A DNA stretch of 64,000 nt from Paludibacteraceae bacterium (GCA_024693065.1 JAILLP010000027.1:1-64000), one strand, 5' to 3'; shown: positions 25,746 through 34,930, counted from the stretch's first letter. The notes: generated by a model from the letters alone, not told the origin. Made by a program: numbers and translations.

Positions 25746-26339
25746 ATGAAAGAACGGTTCAAACCAGGAACGATGATATATCCGGTGCCTGCCGCACTGA
25801 TTTCCTGCGGCAAGGACGAGGAGGAATACAACCTCTTTACGGCTAGTTGGACGGGCACGATATGCACCGACCCGCCCATGTGCTACGTCTCCATCCGCCC
25901 CAGCAGGCACTCCTACGATATCATCAAACGCAACGGGGAGTTCGTCATCAACCTCACCAATGAGGCGTTGGCCTATGCGACCGACTGGTGCGGTGTGCGT
26001 TCAGGCAGGGATTTCAACAAGTTCAAGGAGATGAAGCTCACCCCCGCACCGACGGAGGTGATCCATAGCGTGTTCGTCGAGGAGGCGCCCCTCTCCATCG
26101 AATGCAAGGTGGAGCAGATCGTCCCGCTCGGGTCGCACGACATGTTCATCGCCCGGGTGGTGAATGTTTTGGCGGACCGCCGGTACATGGACAATGAGAC
26201 GGGTGCGTTCAAATTGTCGGAGGCGAAACTCATCGCCTACAATCATGGGCATTATTACAAGTTAGGGGAGATGATCGGCAAGTTCGGTTGGAGCGTGCAG
26301 AAACCGTCCAAGGGGAAAGGAACTAAGCGCAAAAAATAG
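25746..26339 (+). CDS. Flavin reductase-like FMN-binding protein
   Basis: The 197-residue protein has the flavin reductase/split-barrel FMN-binding pattern: PVPAALISCG, NLFTASWTGTICTDPPMCYVS, RPSRHSYDIIKRNGEFVINL, and the LGSHDMFIARVVNV strand. Members reduce flavin with NAD(P)H or bind FMN for other redox reactions; the partner is unknown. The tail is Lys-rich (KGKGTKRKK). It is single-gene, convergent with the phosphoesterase gene across a REP-like repeat. Confidence 0.85.
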   Translation: MKERFKPGTMIYPVPAALISCGKDEEEYNLFTASWTGTICTDPPMCYVSIRPSRHSYDIIKRNGEFVINLTNEALAYATDWCGVRSGRDFNKFKEMKLTPAPTEVIHSVFVEEAPLSIECKVEQIVPLGSHDMFIARVVNVLADRRYMDNETGAFKLSEAKLIAYNHGHYYKLGEMIGKFGWSVQKPSKGKGTKRKK

Positions 26340-26340
26340 G

Positions 26341-26604
26341 GCTGGGGTTACGAGCATCGAGACACGCGACCCCCAATTGACTACGTTGAACTGACGTTTC
26401 TTAATTCATAATTGACTTCGTCGAACTGACGTTTCAAAATTATTAATTACCATGTGTCGCCCTTTCAGGGCTATAACCGCACCGTCGCATTATTCACAGG
26501 GGTTTACACCCCTGCCTGGGGAATGTCGCCCTTTCAGGGCTTGGGTTGTGCGCATAGCATAGAAACGCACGCCCCCTTAATTCTTAATTCTTAATTCATA
26601 ATTC
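26341..26604. repeat. REP-like element, inverted relative to 17487-17767, between convergent genes
   Basis: It holds two inverted tags GAACTGACGTTTC (near 26388 and 26423), two GCCCTTTCAGGGC hairpins (26460 and 26528), the hairpin CAGGGGTTTACACCCCTG and flanking TTAATTC tracts. It fills the whole space between the two stop codons. Confidence 0.85.
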
Positions 26605-27105
26605 TCAATTGGACCGTTTCATCTCTACTACTTCTAAGTCTCGTATGTCTGCGCCATCGATGACGAAACGCATCAGGGTGCGCACCTGATGGAACCCGTA
26701 GGTGCCTGCTGCGCCGGGGTTTAGGCAAAGCATCTGCCTCGTCGGGTCATACTGCGCCTTGAGGATGTGGGAATGTCCGCAAACAAACAGTTTAGGTTTC
26801 AACAGATTCAAGCGGTTGGTGATGCCCGGCGCATACTTGCCGGGGTATCCGCCGATGTGCGTCATCAAGACGTTCACCTCTTCGCAGCGGAACGACTCCT
26901 CCTTCTTCAGGAACTTGCGGAGGTCCTGCCCGTCGATGTTTCCGACCACCGCACGCAAGGTCTTGCCCAACGATTCGAGCTTCTCGTAGAGCTCCAGACC
27001 GCCGATGTCACCCGCATGCCAGATCTCGTCACATTTCTCGAAATACTTCGCATAGCGGTCATCCCAGCATGAATGCGTGTCAGACAGTAGGCCAATCGTC
27101 ACCAT
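26605..27105 (-). CDS. YfcE/MJ0936-type metallophosphoesterase
   Basis: The 166-residue protein carries the five phosphoesterase motifs: SDTH (8-11), GDIGG, GNIDG, THIGG and GHSHI. Two metal ions should bind there. Family members hydrolyse phosphodiesters; the physiological substrate is usually unknown. Its start overlaps the end of the membrane-protein gene upstream by 26 bp, so the two are likely co-translated. Confidence 0.9.
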   Translation of the reverse strand: MVTIGLLSDTHSCWDDRYAKYFEKCDEIWHAGDIGGLELYEKLESLGKTLRAVVGNIDGQDLRKFLKKEESFRCEEVNVLMTHIGGYPGKYAPGITNRLNLLKPKLFVCGHSHILKAQYDPTRQMLCLNPGAAGTYGFHQVRTLMRFVIDGADIRDLEVVEMKRSN

Positions 27106-27706
27106 CGGTAAAATCCAATACTTTATTCTTCAAGAGGGCTTGTTTCACGTAGTCGCAGAAAGGGACTTGGTAGATTTTGCTGAGCAGGTTGCCCAACTTC
27201 ACGATCTCGGCGACAGCCCTGAAATCGCTGGCGGAGACGAACGATACGAATGTGTTGTCCGGCTTGACGAAGCGCAGGTCATAGACGTGCTCCTCCACAT
27301 GACGGTTCATGAGGAAGCCGAACTGGTATTCGAAGTTCTTGTCGTACTTCTGGAACGCGATGAACTTATACCCGTCCAACACGAGGGGCTTCCACTCGCC
27401 CCTGCGGAACGATAGGAACTGTGCCCCTCGGAAGTAGGTTTTCTTTTCAGGATCGAAGCAGGTGATCCGCCTCGTGGAAAGGAGAAAGAAGCCAACGGCG
27501 GAGAGCAATACCATCAATGGAAATTCAAACTTGAGAAACTCGACGATGATGGTCCCCCAAGGCTTGAATATATCGATTGTCAGACTGTAATATAGCTTAC
27601 AGATAAGCAAAGACAATGCTCCCATCAAGAGTATGAATCCTATCGCGACAACCACTGTAGGGAAGTAGCTGCCCGAATTGACTTCTATCACTTTCCTCTC
27701 TTCCAT
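27080..27706 (-). CDS. Membrane protein with two N-terminal helices, unknown function
   Basis: The 208-residue protein has helices at about 15-40 and 58-78, followed by a soluble domain of about 120 residues (FDPEKKTYFRGAQFLSFRRG, VYDLRFVKPDNTFVSFVSAS). I recognise no family. It is encoded between DUF4954 (1-bp overlap) and the phosphoesterase (26-bp overlap), so the three are a tight unit and probably related in role. Confidence 0.75.
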   Translation of the reverse strand: MEERKVIEVNSGSYFPTVVVAIGFILLMGALSLLICKLYYSLTIDIFKPWGTIIVEFLKFEFPLMVLLSAVGFFLLSTRRITCFDPEKKTYFRGAQFLSFRRGEWKPLVLDGYKFIAFQKYDKNFEYQFGFLMNRHVEEHVYDLRFVKPDNTFVSFVSASDFRAVAEIVKLGNLLSKIYQVPFCDYVKQALLKNKVLDFTDGDDWPTV

Positions 27707-29694
27707 TATTTTATGTTTTTAATTCTATCAATCAGCTCGTTACCAAGGGCTTCCTTGGCGGCAATGTGCTTCTGCACCTCTATCACGAATGGGTTCTCGT
27801 CGAATGCGCCACGCACGTTCTCGAAGTCCTTTTGCCTGCGGAGGTCGCCTCCATCCACGCCGAAACCGGTCTGCACCGTCAGGGTGAACTCCTTCTTGGC
27901 ATCCTCGTAGAGGGTCTTGTCGAGGGAGATGACCGCAGTCTTCCAATCCTCCACCAACTTGATGATGTCCTCGACCGTGATCTCGTCGATCGTCTTGTTC
28001 AGACGCTTCTGGATCTTGTCGATAGCCCATGTCCACTCCAAAGTGTAGTAGTTCTTATGCAGGTTGATGAAGTCGTTGTTCAGATCCGTCACGGAAGCGT
28101 ATTGCTTGTTCTCCACCTTCTTGATGATGTCCTCGACGCAGTGCTTAGGCGCAATCAGACCGGAGATGTCGAGCCACTCGCCCAAACCGTCCTGCACGTC
28201 TGGTTTCAGGCGCTCGCGGATCTCTTGTATGTTCTTGAACTTGGTGATTTCCAGCCGTTTGATGATGGAGTTGCCCAAGAACTTGCAGATGGCGGTGTCG
28301 TATAGTTTCACGCCCTTTATCAGGGAAGTGCGTTTGATGCGGGTGTTGTGGTAGTAGTAGCGGTCGCACTCCTCGCCGGAGAGCTTTTTCAGCGACTCCA
28401 ACGCCTCGATACCGTTCATCATCTTCTGGATGGTGTATGGGCTCAACAGGTTGAAGTTGATCTGATCCAGCTTGTCCGGGTCGGTACGGCGGTCACGTTT
28501 CGGCCACTTCTGCGCGTCACGGATGGTTCCGACGCTTCGGAGGTTGGCGGCTGGCACCAACAGGGTCTCGTTGGAGTTCTCTATCATGTAGGAGAACGGA
28601 AGGTCCGTCGTGTCCGGATGGGTGGTGTGGCGTCCCATAATCAATGTGAAAGCTCCGATCTTGGCTGGCCACAGCACGTAGGAGTCGCTCGTGGTCTTCG
28701 AACCACGCTCTACGACGCCTTGGTGGATAGGGCCCAGCTTATACATGTGGTTGCTCTGGTTGCTTCCCGAACCGGCGTTCAGGAAGGAGAACATACCGGC
28801 GATCAACAAGCTGGACTTATGGTGCGTGACGGTGAATGGTCCTGCGAAGACGGAGGCCGCCTCACCGTGGAATCCTTGGCAGTTGGAGAAGAAGAGGGTG
28901 TCCGTGGCGGAGTACTGCTTGCCGATCTGGCAGGCCTGGCCTACGAAGCAACGGTCGATCATCGCTCCCTCGGTGATCTCGCTGCCGGAGGAGATGATGA
29001 AGTTGCGCGCCATCACGTGCGTGCCTAACTTCACAGGAGCGTATTGGTTACCGTTCACACTACCATTGAGCAGTTCAGCGCAACCGTCCGCCTCCGTGCA
29101 GTCGCCGAATTTCACGTTCACGATCTTCCCGCAGTTGCGGATCATGACGGAGTGGCCGATGTGCCCCATGTCAGAGGAGATGCTTTCGGTATATTTAGCC
29201 GCCAATTCCTGAAGGTTGTGTGTCAGCTCCGGGCGGTGGCGGTAGAGCGCCATCATGTAGGCGGTATGGGCGGAGAGCAGGTCGAAGATAGGCACCTCAC
29301 GTCCGCCGCCCTCGTTCAAGGCAGCGACCATGGTTCCGTTACCAAACGAACTCTTCTCCGTCACCGTCATCATGTCCACGTTCTCGATGTACGAATCGTC
29401 ACCGATCTCGTAGTTGGCGATGTAATTGCCCACACGTCCGATGTAGACGTTGTCGCCCACGACGCAGTTGTGGAGCGTGGCGTTCGTGATACCCGAATGG
29501 CGGGATATGCCACCCTCCAGATTGTATGTTTTATCGAAGGCTCCCATCCTGATCTGTCCCGTGAAGATGGTGAATCGAACCCTCGTGGCGTCAAAGCCGT
29601 TCGTCACTTGAATATTGTCCCAATCATCTGCGTTACAGCCTTGTGATCTCAGTGTCTCAATCTCAGGAGCGGTCAGTTTCCTATATTTCCCCAT
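27706..29694 (-). CDS. DUF4954 family protein with hexapeptide-type beta-helix
   Basis: The 662-residue protein has an N-terminal part rich in left-handed beta-helix-like repeats (NCVVGDNVYIG, YEIGDDSYIENV, GEAASVFAGP) and a C-terminal helical half (about 420-662) with many charged residues. The N-terminal repeats resemble sugar-nucleotide acyltransferases or pyrophosphorylases. DUF4954 is known mainly from Bacteroidales and has no assigned function. No signal peptide is seen, so it is cytosolic. It leads a three-gene minus-strand unit. Confidence 0.85.
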   Translation of the reverse strand: MGKYRKLTAPEIETLRSQGCNADDWDNIQVTNGFDATRVRFTIFTGQIRMGAFDKTYNLEGGISRHSGITNATLHNCVVGDNVYIGRVGNYIANYEIGDDSYIENVDMMTVTEKSSFGNGTMVAALNEGGGREVPIFDLLSAHTAYMMALYRHRPELTHNLQELAAKYTESISSDMGHIGHSVMIRNCGKIVNVKFGDCTEADGCAELLNGSVNGNQYAPVKLGTHVMARNFIISSGSEITEGAMIDRCFVGQACQIGKQYSATDTLFFSNCQGFHGEAASVFAGPFTVTHHKSSLLIAGMFSFLNAGSGSNQSNHMYKLGPIHQGVVERGSKTTSDSYVLWPAKIGAFTLIMGRHTTHPDTTDLPFSYMIENSNETLLVPAANLRSVGTIRDAQKWPKRDRRTDPDKLDQINFNLLSPYTIQKMMNGIEALESLKKLSGEECDRYYYHNTRIKRTSLIKGVKLYDTAICKFLGNSIIKRLEITKFKNIQEIRERLKPDVQDGLGEWLDISGLIAPKHCVEDIIKKVENKQYASVTDLNNDFINLHKNYYTLEWTWAIDKIQKRLNKTIDEITVEDIIKLVEDWKTAVISLDKTLYEDAKKEFTLTVQTGFGVDGGDLRRQKDFENVRGAFDENPFVIEVQKHIAAKEALGNELIDRIKNIK

Positions 29695-29727
29695 ACTATT
29701 ATTCTTTTAGTTCTTAATAATCTAATT

Positions 29728-29769
29728 CAAAAAAAGAGGAGGAGATAGCTTCTCTACTCTATCTCCTCC
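29728..29769 (-). terminator. Terminator overlapping the hflX stop codon
   Basis: GGAGGAGATAG (minus strand, ending the hflX frame) pairs with CTATCTCCTCC, followed by a run of T. The 11-bp stem includes the last codons of hflX, so the coding end is constrained by RNA structure. Confidence 0.85.
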
Positions 29770-30995
29770 GCATTGTCGTCATATTTCTGGTAAATAAAAT
29801 CGTTGTAAGGGAATCTGGTTACGTGAATCTCCTTCACTTTGTTGTAGAGTAGTGTCTTCAGCTCTTCCAGATTCGTCTTGTCCTTCGCGGAGATGAAGAT
29901 GCAGTTCTCATGCATCTTGGACATCCAAGTTTTCTTCAGCTCCTCCAAACTGATGTTCTCCCGTGTCATCGGGGTGAGGTCGTCCTCCTCCTTCGGCGTG
30001 TAGGTGAAGGCGTCGATCTTGTTGAAGACCAGAATCGTCGGCTTGTCCGCCGAGTTGATATCCTTCAGCGTCTTCTCCACCACGGCGATTTGGTCCTCGA
30101 AGTTCGGGTGGGAGATGTCCACCACGTGCACCAGCAGGTCTGCCTCCCGCACCTCGTCCAGCGTCGACTTGAAGGACTCCACCAGGTCTGTCGGCAACTT
30201 ACGGATGAACCCTACCGTGTCCGTCAGTAGGAAGGGCAAGTTCTCGATGATCACCTTGCGCACGGTGGTGTCCAACGTGGCGAAGAGTTTGTTCTCCGCG
30301 AAGACGTCCGACTTGCTGAGCGTGTTCATGATCGTGGATTTTCCCACATTCGTATAGCCGACCAGCGCGACACGCACCATCTTGCCGCGGTTCTTCCTCT
30401 GGGTGGTCTTCTGCTTGTCGATGGAGACCAGTTCCTCCTTGAGCAGGGATATCTTCGTGAGGATGATACGACGGTCCGTCTCGATCTGGGTCTCACCCGG
30501 ACCACGCATACCGATACCGCCTCGTTGACGTTCGAGGTGGGTCCACATACCCGTCAGGCGGGGCAGCAAGTATTTGTATTGCGCCAGTTCCACCTGCGTC
30601 TTGGCGTGGGCGGTCTGGGCCCGCTTGGCGAAGATGTCCAGGATGAGGCTGGTACGGTCGAGGATCTTCACACCCAACTCCTTCTCGATGTTGCGGAGTT
30701 GCTTCGGGGAGAGCTCGTCGTCGAAGAGCACGAGACCGATTTCATTCTCCGTCTCCTCCTGCTCTTTGACGTAGTTCTTGATCTCCTCCAGCTTGCCGGG
30801 GCCGACGAACGTGTTAGAGTTCGGACCATCCACCCGTTGGAAGAAGGTCTTCACAGGGTGTGCGCCCGCCGTCTCCGCGAGGAAGGCGAGCTCGTCCATG
30901 TACTCCTTCGCTTTCTGCTCGTTCTGCTGGGGCGTGATCAGTCCGACCAGGACCGCCTGCTCCTCGTATATCTCAGTTTTTACGATCTGTCCCAT
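29754..30995 (-). CDS. hflX: Ribosome-associated GTPase HflX
   Basis: The 413-residue protein has the HflX N-terminal domain (LVGLITPQQNEQKAKEYMDE, NTFVGPGKLEEIKNYV), the glycine-rich GMRGPGETQIETDRR linker, and a GTPase domain with Walker A GYTNVGKST and DTVGFIRKLP, NKID. It binds the 50S subunit and splits stalled or heat-damaged ribosomes. The stop lies in the stem of its terminator. recA ends upstream, 4 bases from its start, so hflX may be read from the recA promoter. Confidence 0.95.
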   Translation of the reverse strand: MGQIVKTEIYEEQAVLVGLITPQQNEQKAKEYMDELAFLAETAGAHPVKTFFQRVDGPNSNTFVGPGKLEEIKNYVKEQEETENEIGLVLFDDELSPKQLRNIEKELGVKILDRTSLILDIFAKRAQTAHAKTQVELAQYKYLLPRLTGMWTHLERQRGGIGMRGPGETQIETDRRIILTKISLLKEELVSIDKQKTTQRKNRGKMVRVALVGYTNVGKSTIMNTLSKSDVFAENKLFATLDTTVRKVIIENLPFLLTDTVGFIRKLPTDLVESFKSTLDEVREADLLVHVVDISHPNFEDQIAVVEKTLKDINSADKPTILVFNKIDAFTYTPKEEDDLTPMTRENISLEELKKTWMSKMHENCIFISAKDKTNLEELKTLLYNKVKEIHVTRFPYNDFIYQKYDDNAEEIE

Positions 30996-30999
30996 CTAA

Positions 31000-32013
31000 T
31001 CAGTTATTCGCTTTCTTAGCCGCCTCGCGCACTTTCTGCTCGATTTCATCGGCCAATTCAGGGTTGTCGCGCAACAGGTCTTTCGTGGCGTCGCGTCCTT
31101 GCGCCAGCTTTGTGTCGCCGTAGCTGAACCACGAACCGCTCTTCTTGATGATACCGAACTCGACGCCCATGTCGATCAATTCACCAATCTTGGAGATGCC
31201 CTCGCCGAACATGATGTCGAACTCCGCCTTCTTGAACGGAGGCGCCACTTTGTTCTTCACCACCTTCACGCGGGTCTGGTTACCGATCACGTTCTCGCCG
31301 TCCTTGAGCTGACCGATCCTGCGGATGTCGAGGCGGACGGAAGCGTAGAACTTCAGGGCGTTACCACCCGTTGTCGTCTCAGGGTTACCGAACATGACAC
31401 CAATCTTCTCGCGCAATTGGTTGATGAAGATGCAGGTGGTGTTCGTCTTGTTGATCGTACCCGTCAGTTTTCTCAGGGCTTGGGACATCAAGCGGGCTTG
31501 CAGACCCATCTTGGAGTCACCCATGTCGCCCTCGATCTCCGCCTTAGGCGTCAATGCCGCGACAGAGTCGATCACGACGATGTCCAGTGCGGAGGAGCGG
31601 ATCAGCTGGTCCGCGATCTCCAGCGCCTGCTCACCGTTGTCCGGTTGGGAGATCAATAAGTTGGAGACGTCCACGCCCAGTTTCTCCGCGTAGAAGCGGT
31701 CGAAGGCGTGTTCCGCGTCGATGATGGCGGCGATGCCACCGTTCTTTTGTGCCTGAGCGATCGCATGGATGGCAAGCGTAGTCTTACCTGACGACTCAGG
31801 ACCGAATATTTCGATGACCCTACCTCTCGGGTATCCACCGACACCCAATGCGAGGTCTAAGCCAATAGATCCAGTTGAAATCACAGGTATTTCTTCAATT
31901 TTGTTGTCGCCCATCTTCATGATGGTGCCCTTTCCATGGTCTTTTTCAATCTTTTCCATCGCTAGCTGCAAAGCCTTCAGCTTCTCACTAGATGGTTGAA
32001 TTACATCTGCCAT
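31000..32013 (-). CDS. recA: Recombinase RecA
   Basis: The 337-residue protein has Walker [10 protein letters not shown], the MAW region, DNA-binding loop L2 with [20 protein letters not shown], and a short acidic-free C-terminus, all as expected. It forms ATP filaments on single-stranded DNA for strand exchange and SOS control. Its -7 box lies in a 55-bp sequence that is repeated 879 bp upstream (see the direct repeat). hflX follows 4 bases downstream. Confidence 0.97.
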   Translation of the reverse strand: MADVIQPSSEKLKALQLAMEKIEKDHGKGTIMKMGDNKIEEIPVISTGSIGLDLALGVGGYPRGRVIEIFGPESSGKTTLAIHAIAQAQKNGGIAAIIDAEHAFDRFYAEKLGVDVSNLLISQPDNGEQALEIADQLIRSSALDIVVIDSVAALTPKAEIEGDMGDSKMGLQARLMSQALRKLTGTINKTNTTCIFINQLREKIGVMFGNPETTTGGNALKFYASVRLDIRRIGQLKDGENVIGNQTRVKVVKNKVAPPFKKAEFDIMFGEGISKIGELIDMGVEFGIIKKSGSWFSYGDTKLAQGRDATKDLLRDNPELADEIEQKVREAAKKANN

Positions 32014-32042
32014 TTTTCCTATTTTTTAAAATTTACATTGCT

Positions 32043-32097
32043 ACAAATTTATACAAAAAATCATGATTCCGCATACGACTTGTGTTTTTTTTAATCC
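32043..32097 (-). repeat. 55-bp direct repeat, copy 1 (recA promoter)
   Basis: It is a perfect copy of 32922-32976. On the minus strand it includes TAAATTTG (complement of 32044-32051), an exact TAnnTTTG box 31 bases before the recA start. A CATACGACTTGTG segment and a run of eight T complete it. Confidence 0.95.
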
Positions 32098-32157
32098 GAT
32101 TGGTTATCTCTTGGTTGTCTTGTCATTGCAGAGTGTCAGTGGCGGGAATTGTCTTTC

Positions 32158-32568
32158 CTATTTTTCAGAGACCTTTCCAATGCCTTTTTCATTTTCTTTT
32201 GGTGAAAACAAATTTTTTTGTATATTTGCATCGTTAGGAAAATCTATTTCCGAAAACATAGAGTTGGTTGTTATGGGCGGTAGCAATTGGAGCTGCCCAG
32301 CCTCTGACAACCAACTTTTTATTTTTGTACTATCGTAATAATGGATATTATTGAGCACACTTGCGGAAACAATCTTCTCCACTACTTTGTAGTTTTCTTT
32401 AGAATAAACACTTGCTATAAGATTATACTTACCTTTATTGTCAAAGACGACGTGCGAAGAATGTTGTTTTGCAATTGTTTGTAGGTCTCCAAAACAGGGT
32501 CTTGTTGACGCTTCCTCCTCAGACTTTCTGGAGAAATCAGTTAGAAATTGGCCTGCGTTCTTCTTCAC
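32158..32568 (-). CDS. Unknown small protein paired with the nucleotidyltransferase
   Basis: The 136-residue protein has no match I can name. It begins KKNAGQFLTDFSRKSEEE, has a middle with FDNKGKYNLIASVYSKENYKV, and a hydrophilic end rich in Asn and Lys. It starts 12 bases after the nucleotidyltransferase stop, the position where a HEPN partner is usual, but it lacks the helical RX4-6H signature of HEPN. It lies inside the 55-bp direct repeats. Confidence 0.6.
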   Translation of the reverse strand: MKKNAGQFLTDFSRKSEEEASTRPCFGDLQTIAKQHSSHVVFDNKGKYNLIASVYSKENYKVVEKIVSASVLNNIHYYDSTKIKSWLSEAGQLQLLPPITTNSMFSEIDFPNDANIQKNLFSPKENEKGIGKVSEK

Positions 32569-32580
32569 TTAAGCTCATAG

Positions 32581-32901
32581 TCAGGCAATTAAAATTTTTT
32601 CTTGTTCGACATTTTTGTAAAAGGGGGTGAAACTATTGCTTTCCCATTCGTTTTTTGTATACAAGACAGGGATAATCATCTCACCCAACTCCCATCCAAG
32701 GGATGTGATGGGATATGTGACGTTGTCATAATCAGACTGGTCGATTTGCGGTTTGTCCAAGATAATCAAGACATCCCAATCAGAGTCGACTGAGGCTTCT
32801 CCTCTGGCTCTCGATCCGTACAAATAGACATGAGAAATACCTGAGAGATTGTGTTTTACGACCTCCCTGATCCGCCTCATTATTTCTTCCCTTGTACGCA
32901 T
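32581..32901 (-). CDS. Minimal nucleotidyltransferase (MNT, pol beta superfamily)
   Basis: The 106-residue protein has the GSRARG motif (29-34) followed by DSDWDVLI (39-46), with both active-site Asp residues present. In HEPN-MNT toxin-antitoxin pairs, the MNT protein adds AMP to the HEPN toxin. Here the following gene is not a visible HEPN. The pair lies between two copies of the recA promoter, with an exact -7 box upstream. Confidence 0.9.
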   Translation of the reverse strand: MRTREEIMRRIREVVKHNLSGISHVYLYGSRARGEASVDSDWDVLIILDKPQIDQSDYDNVTYPITSLGWELGEMIIPVLYTKNEWESNSFTPFYKNVEQEKILIA

Positions 32902-32921
32902 AACGTCACTTTATAGTCTAC

Positions 32922-32976
32922 ACAAATTTATACAAAAAATCATGATTCCGCATACGACTTGTGTTTTTTTTAATCC
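32922..32976 (-). repeat. 55-bp direct repeat, copy 2 (promoter of the nucleotidyltransferase gene)
   Basis: It is identical to 32043-32097. Its minus-strand box TAAATTTG (32923-32930) lies 22 bases before the start at 32901, so the same promoter drives recA and the inserted module. Confidence 0.95.
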
Positions 32977-32989
32977 TTCGTTTCAGGAC

Positions 32990-33925
32990 TTAGTACTCGA
33001 TATGATTCAACTCTTCTGGTGATTTCCAATCTATGCCGTGTCTTTTTAGCACTTTCTTTTGGTAATACCAAACGTCAGAGCTACCCCAATCCCAATCCCA
33101 GTCGTTCATGGAGCACTTTCCCAAGTGCAGTGTTATCGAGTCCACCACCTCCTCCATCACGTCACAGATGATGGCTTTGTATGCTGGCGAATATTCGACG
33201 GGATCGACTTTGAATGTGTCCGGTTTCCAATCGGTAACATTGTTTCCACGGATGACACCCCTGACGGGAGAGCCGTAGAATCGGTACAACTCCACAATAC
33301 AGTCCCCAGGGACAGCCGTGTGGGATTTTCGGATATATGGCTTGCCTTCGTCATCATGATCGATGAGTTCTTCGCCAAAACATAGATTTGAGGACCAATA
33401 AAGTCCGTGTATTCCCTTATTCGGCTTGATGATATCCGCCTCCATTATGCGGGGGAGGAAAATGGATTTCCCATTGTGCTTGGAGGTGAATATGGTGCCG
33501 GAGACCCCGTTTCCTTTGTAATTGTCCGTGTTATATTGATCACATTCCATCCTCAACTCAAGGAACTCCGAGTAGGTCGGTGTCACCCATCTACCGCCCA
33601 TGTTCGCGGTGGCGGCATCGTCGCATGGCTCCAAGATCCTTAGCGTGTCGTAGTATGGGGACTTGGGGTAAAAGACATATTTGGTCATGGTCGAGTCGGA
33701 CGAGATGTACTTGTAGTTGTCCCAGCCAAACCTCTCTTTGGGTTGGGTCTCTCCCCATGCGAAGTAGTCGCCGATGTCGTAGGGGTGTTCCGCCCCGACA
33801 TTGCAGGTCGCCCAAAGGGTTCCGCTCGGAAGACCCAAATCGACATATTCGAATCCATTCTCTTTCGTTTCGCAGCCGCAGAGAACAATCATCGTGATTG
33901 TCAGTATTTTGCCTTTTATGCCCAT
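32990..33925 (-). CDS. Lipoprotein with FISUMP/DUF1566-like domain, copy A
   Basis: The 311-residue protein has a short signal with lipobox VLCGC, then YVDLGLPSGTLWATCNVGA, DYFAWGETQPKERFGW, and GGRWVTPTYSEFLELR, typical of the 'Fibrobacter succinogenes major paralogous' domain family. The last 110 residues are different from usual members and include SPAYKAIICDVMEEVVDS. The start at 33925 is chosen by the signal and by comparison to the paralogue at 34931-35800. Its function is unknown; it may be a surface lipoprotein. Confidence 0.75.
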   Translation of the reverse strand: MGIKGKILTITMIVLCGCETKENGFEYVDLGLPSGTLWATCNVGAEHPYDIGDYFAWGETQPKERFGWDNYKYISSDSTMTKYVFYPKSPYYDTLRILEPCDDAATANMGGRWVTPTYSEFLELRMECDQYNTDNYKGNGVSGTIFTSKHNGKSIFLPRIMEADIIKPNKGIHGLYWSSNLCFGEELIDHDDEGKPYIRKSHTAVPGDCIVELYRFYGSPVRGVIRGNNVTDWKPDTFKVDPVEYSPAYKAIICDVMEEVVDSITLHLGKCSMNDWDWDWGSSDVWYYQKKVLKRHGIDWKSPEELNHIEY

Positions 33926-33973
33926 CTGAAATATCCTTAAACCGTGGAAAATCATCAATTTCAAAACTTTCTG

Positions 33974-34330
33974 TCAGTCGGTAAAATGCACGTAGCTATC
34001 ACCGATTTGAATTCTCAATGTGGCTCCATTTTCCTTCACCCATTTCTGACACTTAAATAATAAATCAGTGATAAGAACATCTGGCATCTCATCAAAGCAT
34101 ACATCTATGTACACGTTTTCCTGAGGGTAATCTTTCTTGAATTCCTCCGATTGAATGTGGTTGAGATAACCTTCCATCTTGTCAAGCAGGTCAGTTTGGG
34201 TTTCTTTACTGCCATCAATATGCCCTACGGCAACCAGTACCAAGACCGCGCAATTTTTTTCGTCGTTTGCGTAGACGACATCGATTAAAGACAAGTCGCC
34301 GAATTGTTCCGTTATTTTACCCATTGCCAA
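33974..34330 (-). CDS. DUF6572-like small protein
   Basis: The 118-residue cytosolic protein has the pattern I associate with DUF6572: a start with LSLIDVVYANDEKNCAVLVL, a middle DLLDKMEGYLNHIQSEEF, and YIDVCFDEMPDVLI. DUF6572 is often found next to polymorphic-toxin immunity genes. This assignment is by memory of the pattern only. It is 43 bases upstream of lipoprotein copy A, within the minus-strand island. Confidence 0.5.
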   Translation of the reverse strand: MAMGKITEQFGDLSLIDVVYANDEKNCAVLVLVAVGHIDGSKETQTDLLDKMEGYLNHIQSEEFKKDYPQENVYIDVCFDEMPDVLITDLLFKCQKWVKENGATLRIQIGDSYVHFTD

Positions 34331-34336
34331 AATGAT

Positions 34337-34903
34337 TTATTCGTTTTTCCCCTTATGTTTATCGCAAAAACAGAGAGAATCTACATTTGTTAGATCATCA
34401 ATATAATTCACAACCTTACAATTGATTGTATCCACCACCCAAGGCTCTTGGATCTTCATATATGCTTTAATGCAAGAGGAATTCTTTCTGTCGTGGCATA
34501 TGTCAATAGATCCTAAGATGCTCCTTATATGTGCGTAATCTAATCCGTCCATCGCATAAAACTTCCCTTCTCCTTTCTTGCAGGCGGCCAACGGATGTTT
34601 TTTAATAAGCTGAAATTTATTTCCCTCGTACACAATCAGATTGCCATAAATGGTGTCGTTGCTTACGGTTTTGACAATACTCACCAACAAGTCCCCAGCC
34701 GTGAGAATATCGTATGTCCCAGTCATGGTATTGTCATCCATTATATTAACGCAATCCCAGTCACACTCCTCATAATGCTTTTTTGTATCTATAAGTAGGG
34801 ACTTTAAGATTATCGACAAGTCTGATTCCTCATTTTCCCCTTTGGATTCTATGGAACATACAAAGCCCCATAGTGCTAATATACAGAATAGGATACGTTT
34901 CAT
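34337..34903 (-). CDS. Secreted hypothetical protein
   Basis: The 188-residue protein has a signal peptide (MKRILFCILALWGFVCS) and no recognisable domain. Seven cysteines occur in the mature part, a possible disulfide protein. A start 9 bases upstream (34912) is equally usable. It ends 6 bases before the DUF6572-like gene. Confidence 0.6.
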   Translation of the reverse strand: MKRILFCILALWGFVCSIESKGENEESDLSIILKSLLIDTKKHYEECDWDCVNIMDDNTMTGTYDILTAGDLLVSIVKTVSNDTIYGNLIVYEGNKFQLIKKHPLAACKKGEGKFYAMDGLDYAHIRSILGSIDICHDRKNSSCIKAYMKIQEPWVVDTINCKVVNYIDDLTNVDSLCFCDKHKGKNE

Positions 34904-34930
34904 GTTATTCATTTTTATTCTTCGTTTGTC

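Noticed and set aside
29565-29600. tRNA-like T-loop (GAATCGAACCC)
   Set aside because: It lies inside the DUF4954 coding sequence and no cloverleaf can be built around it.
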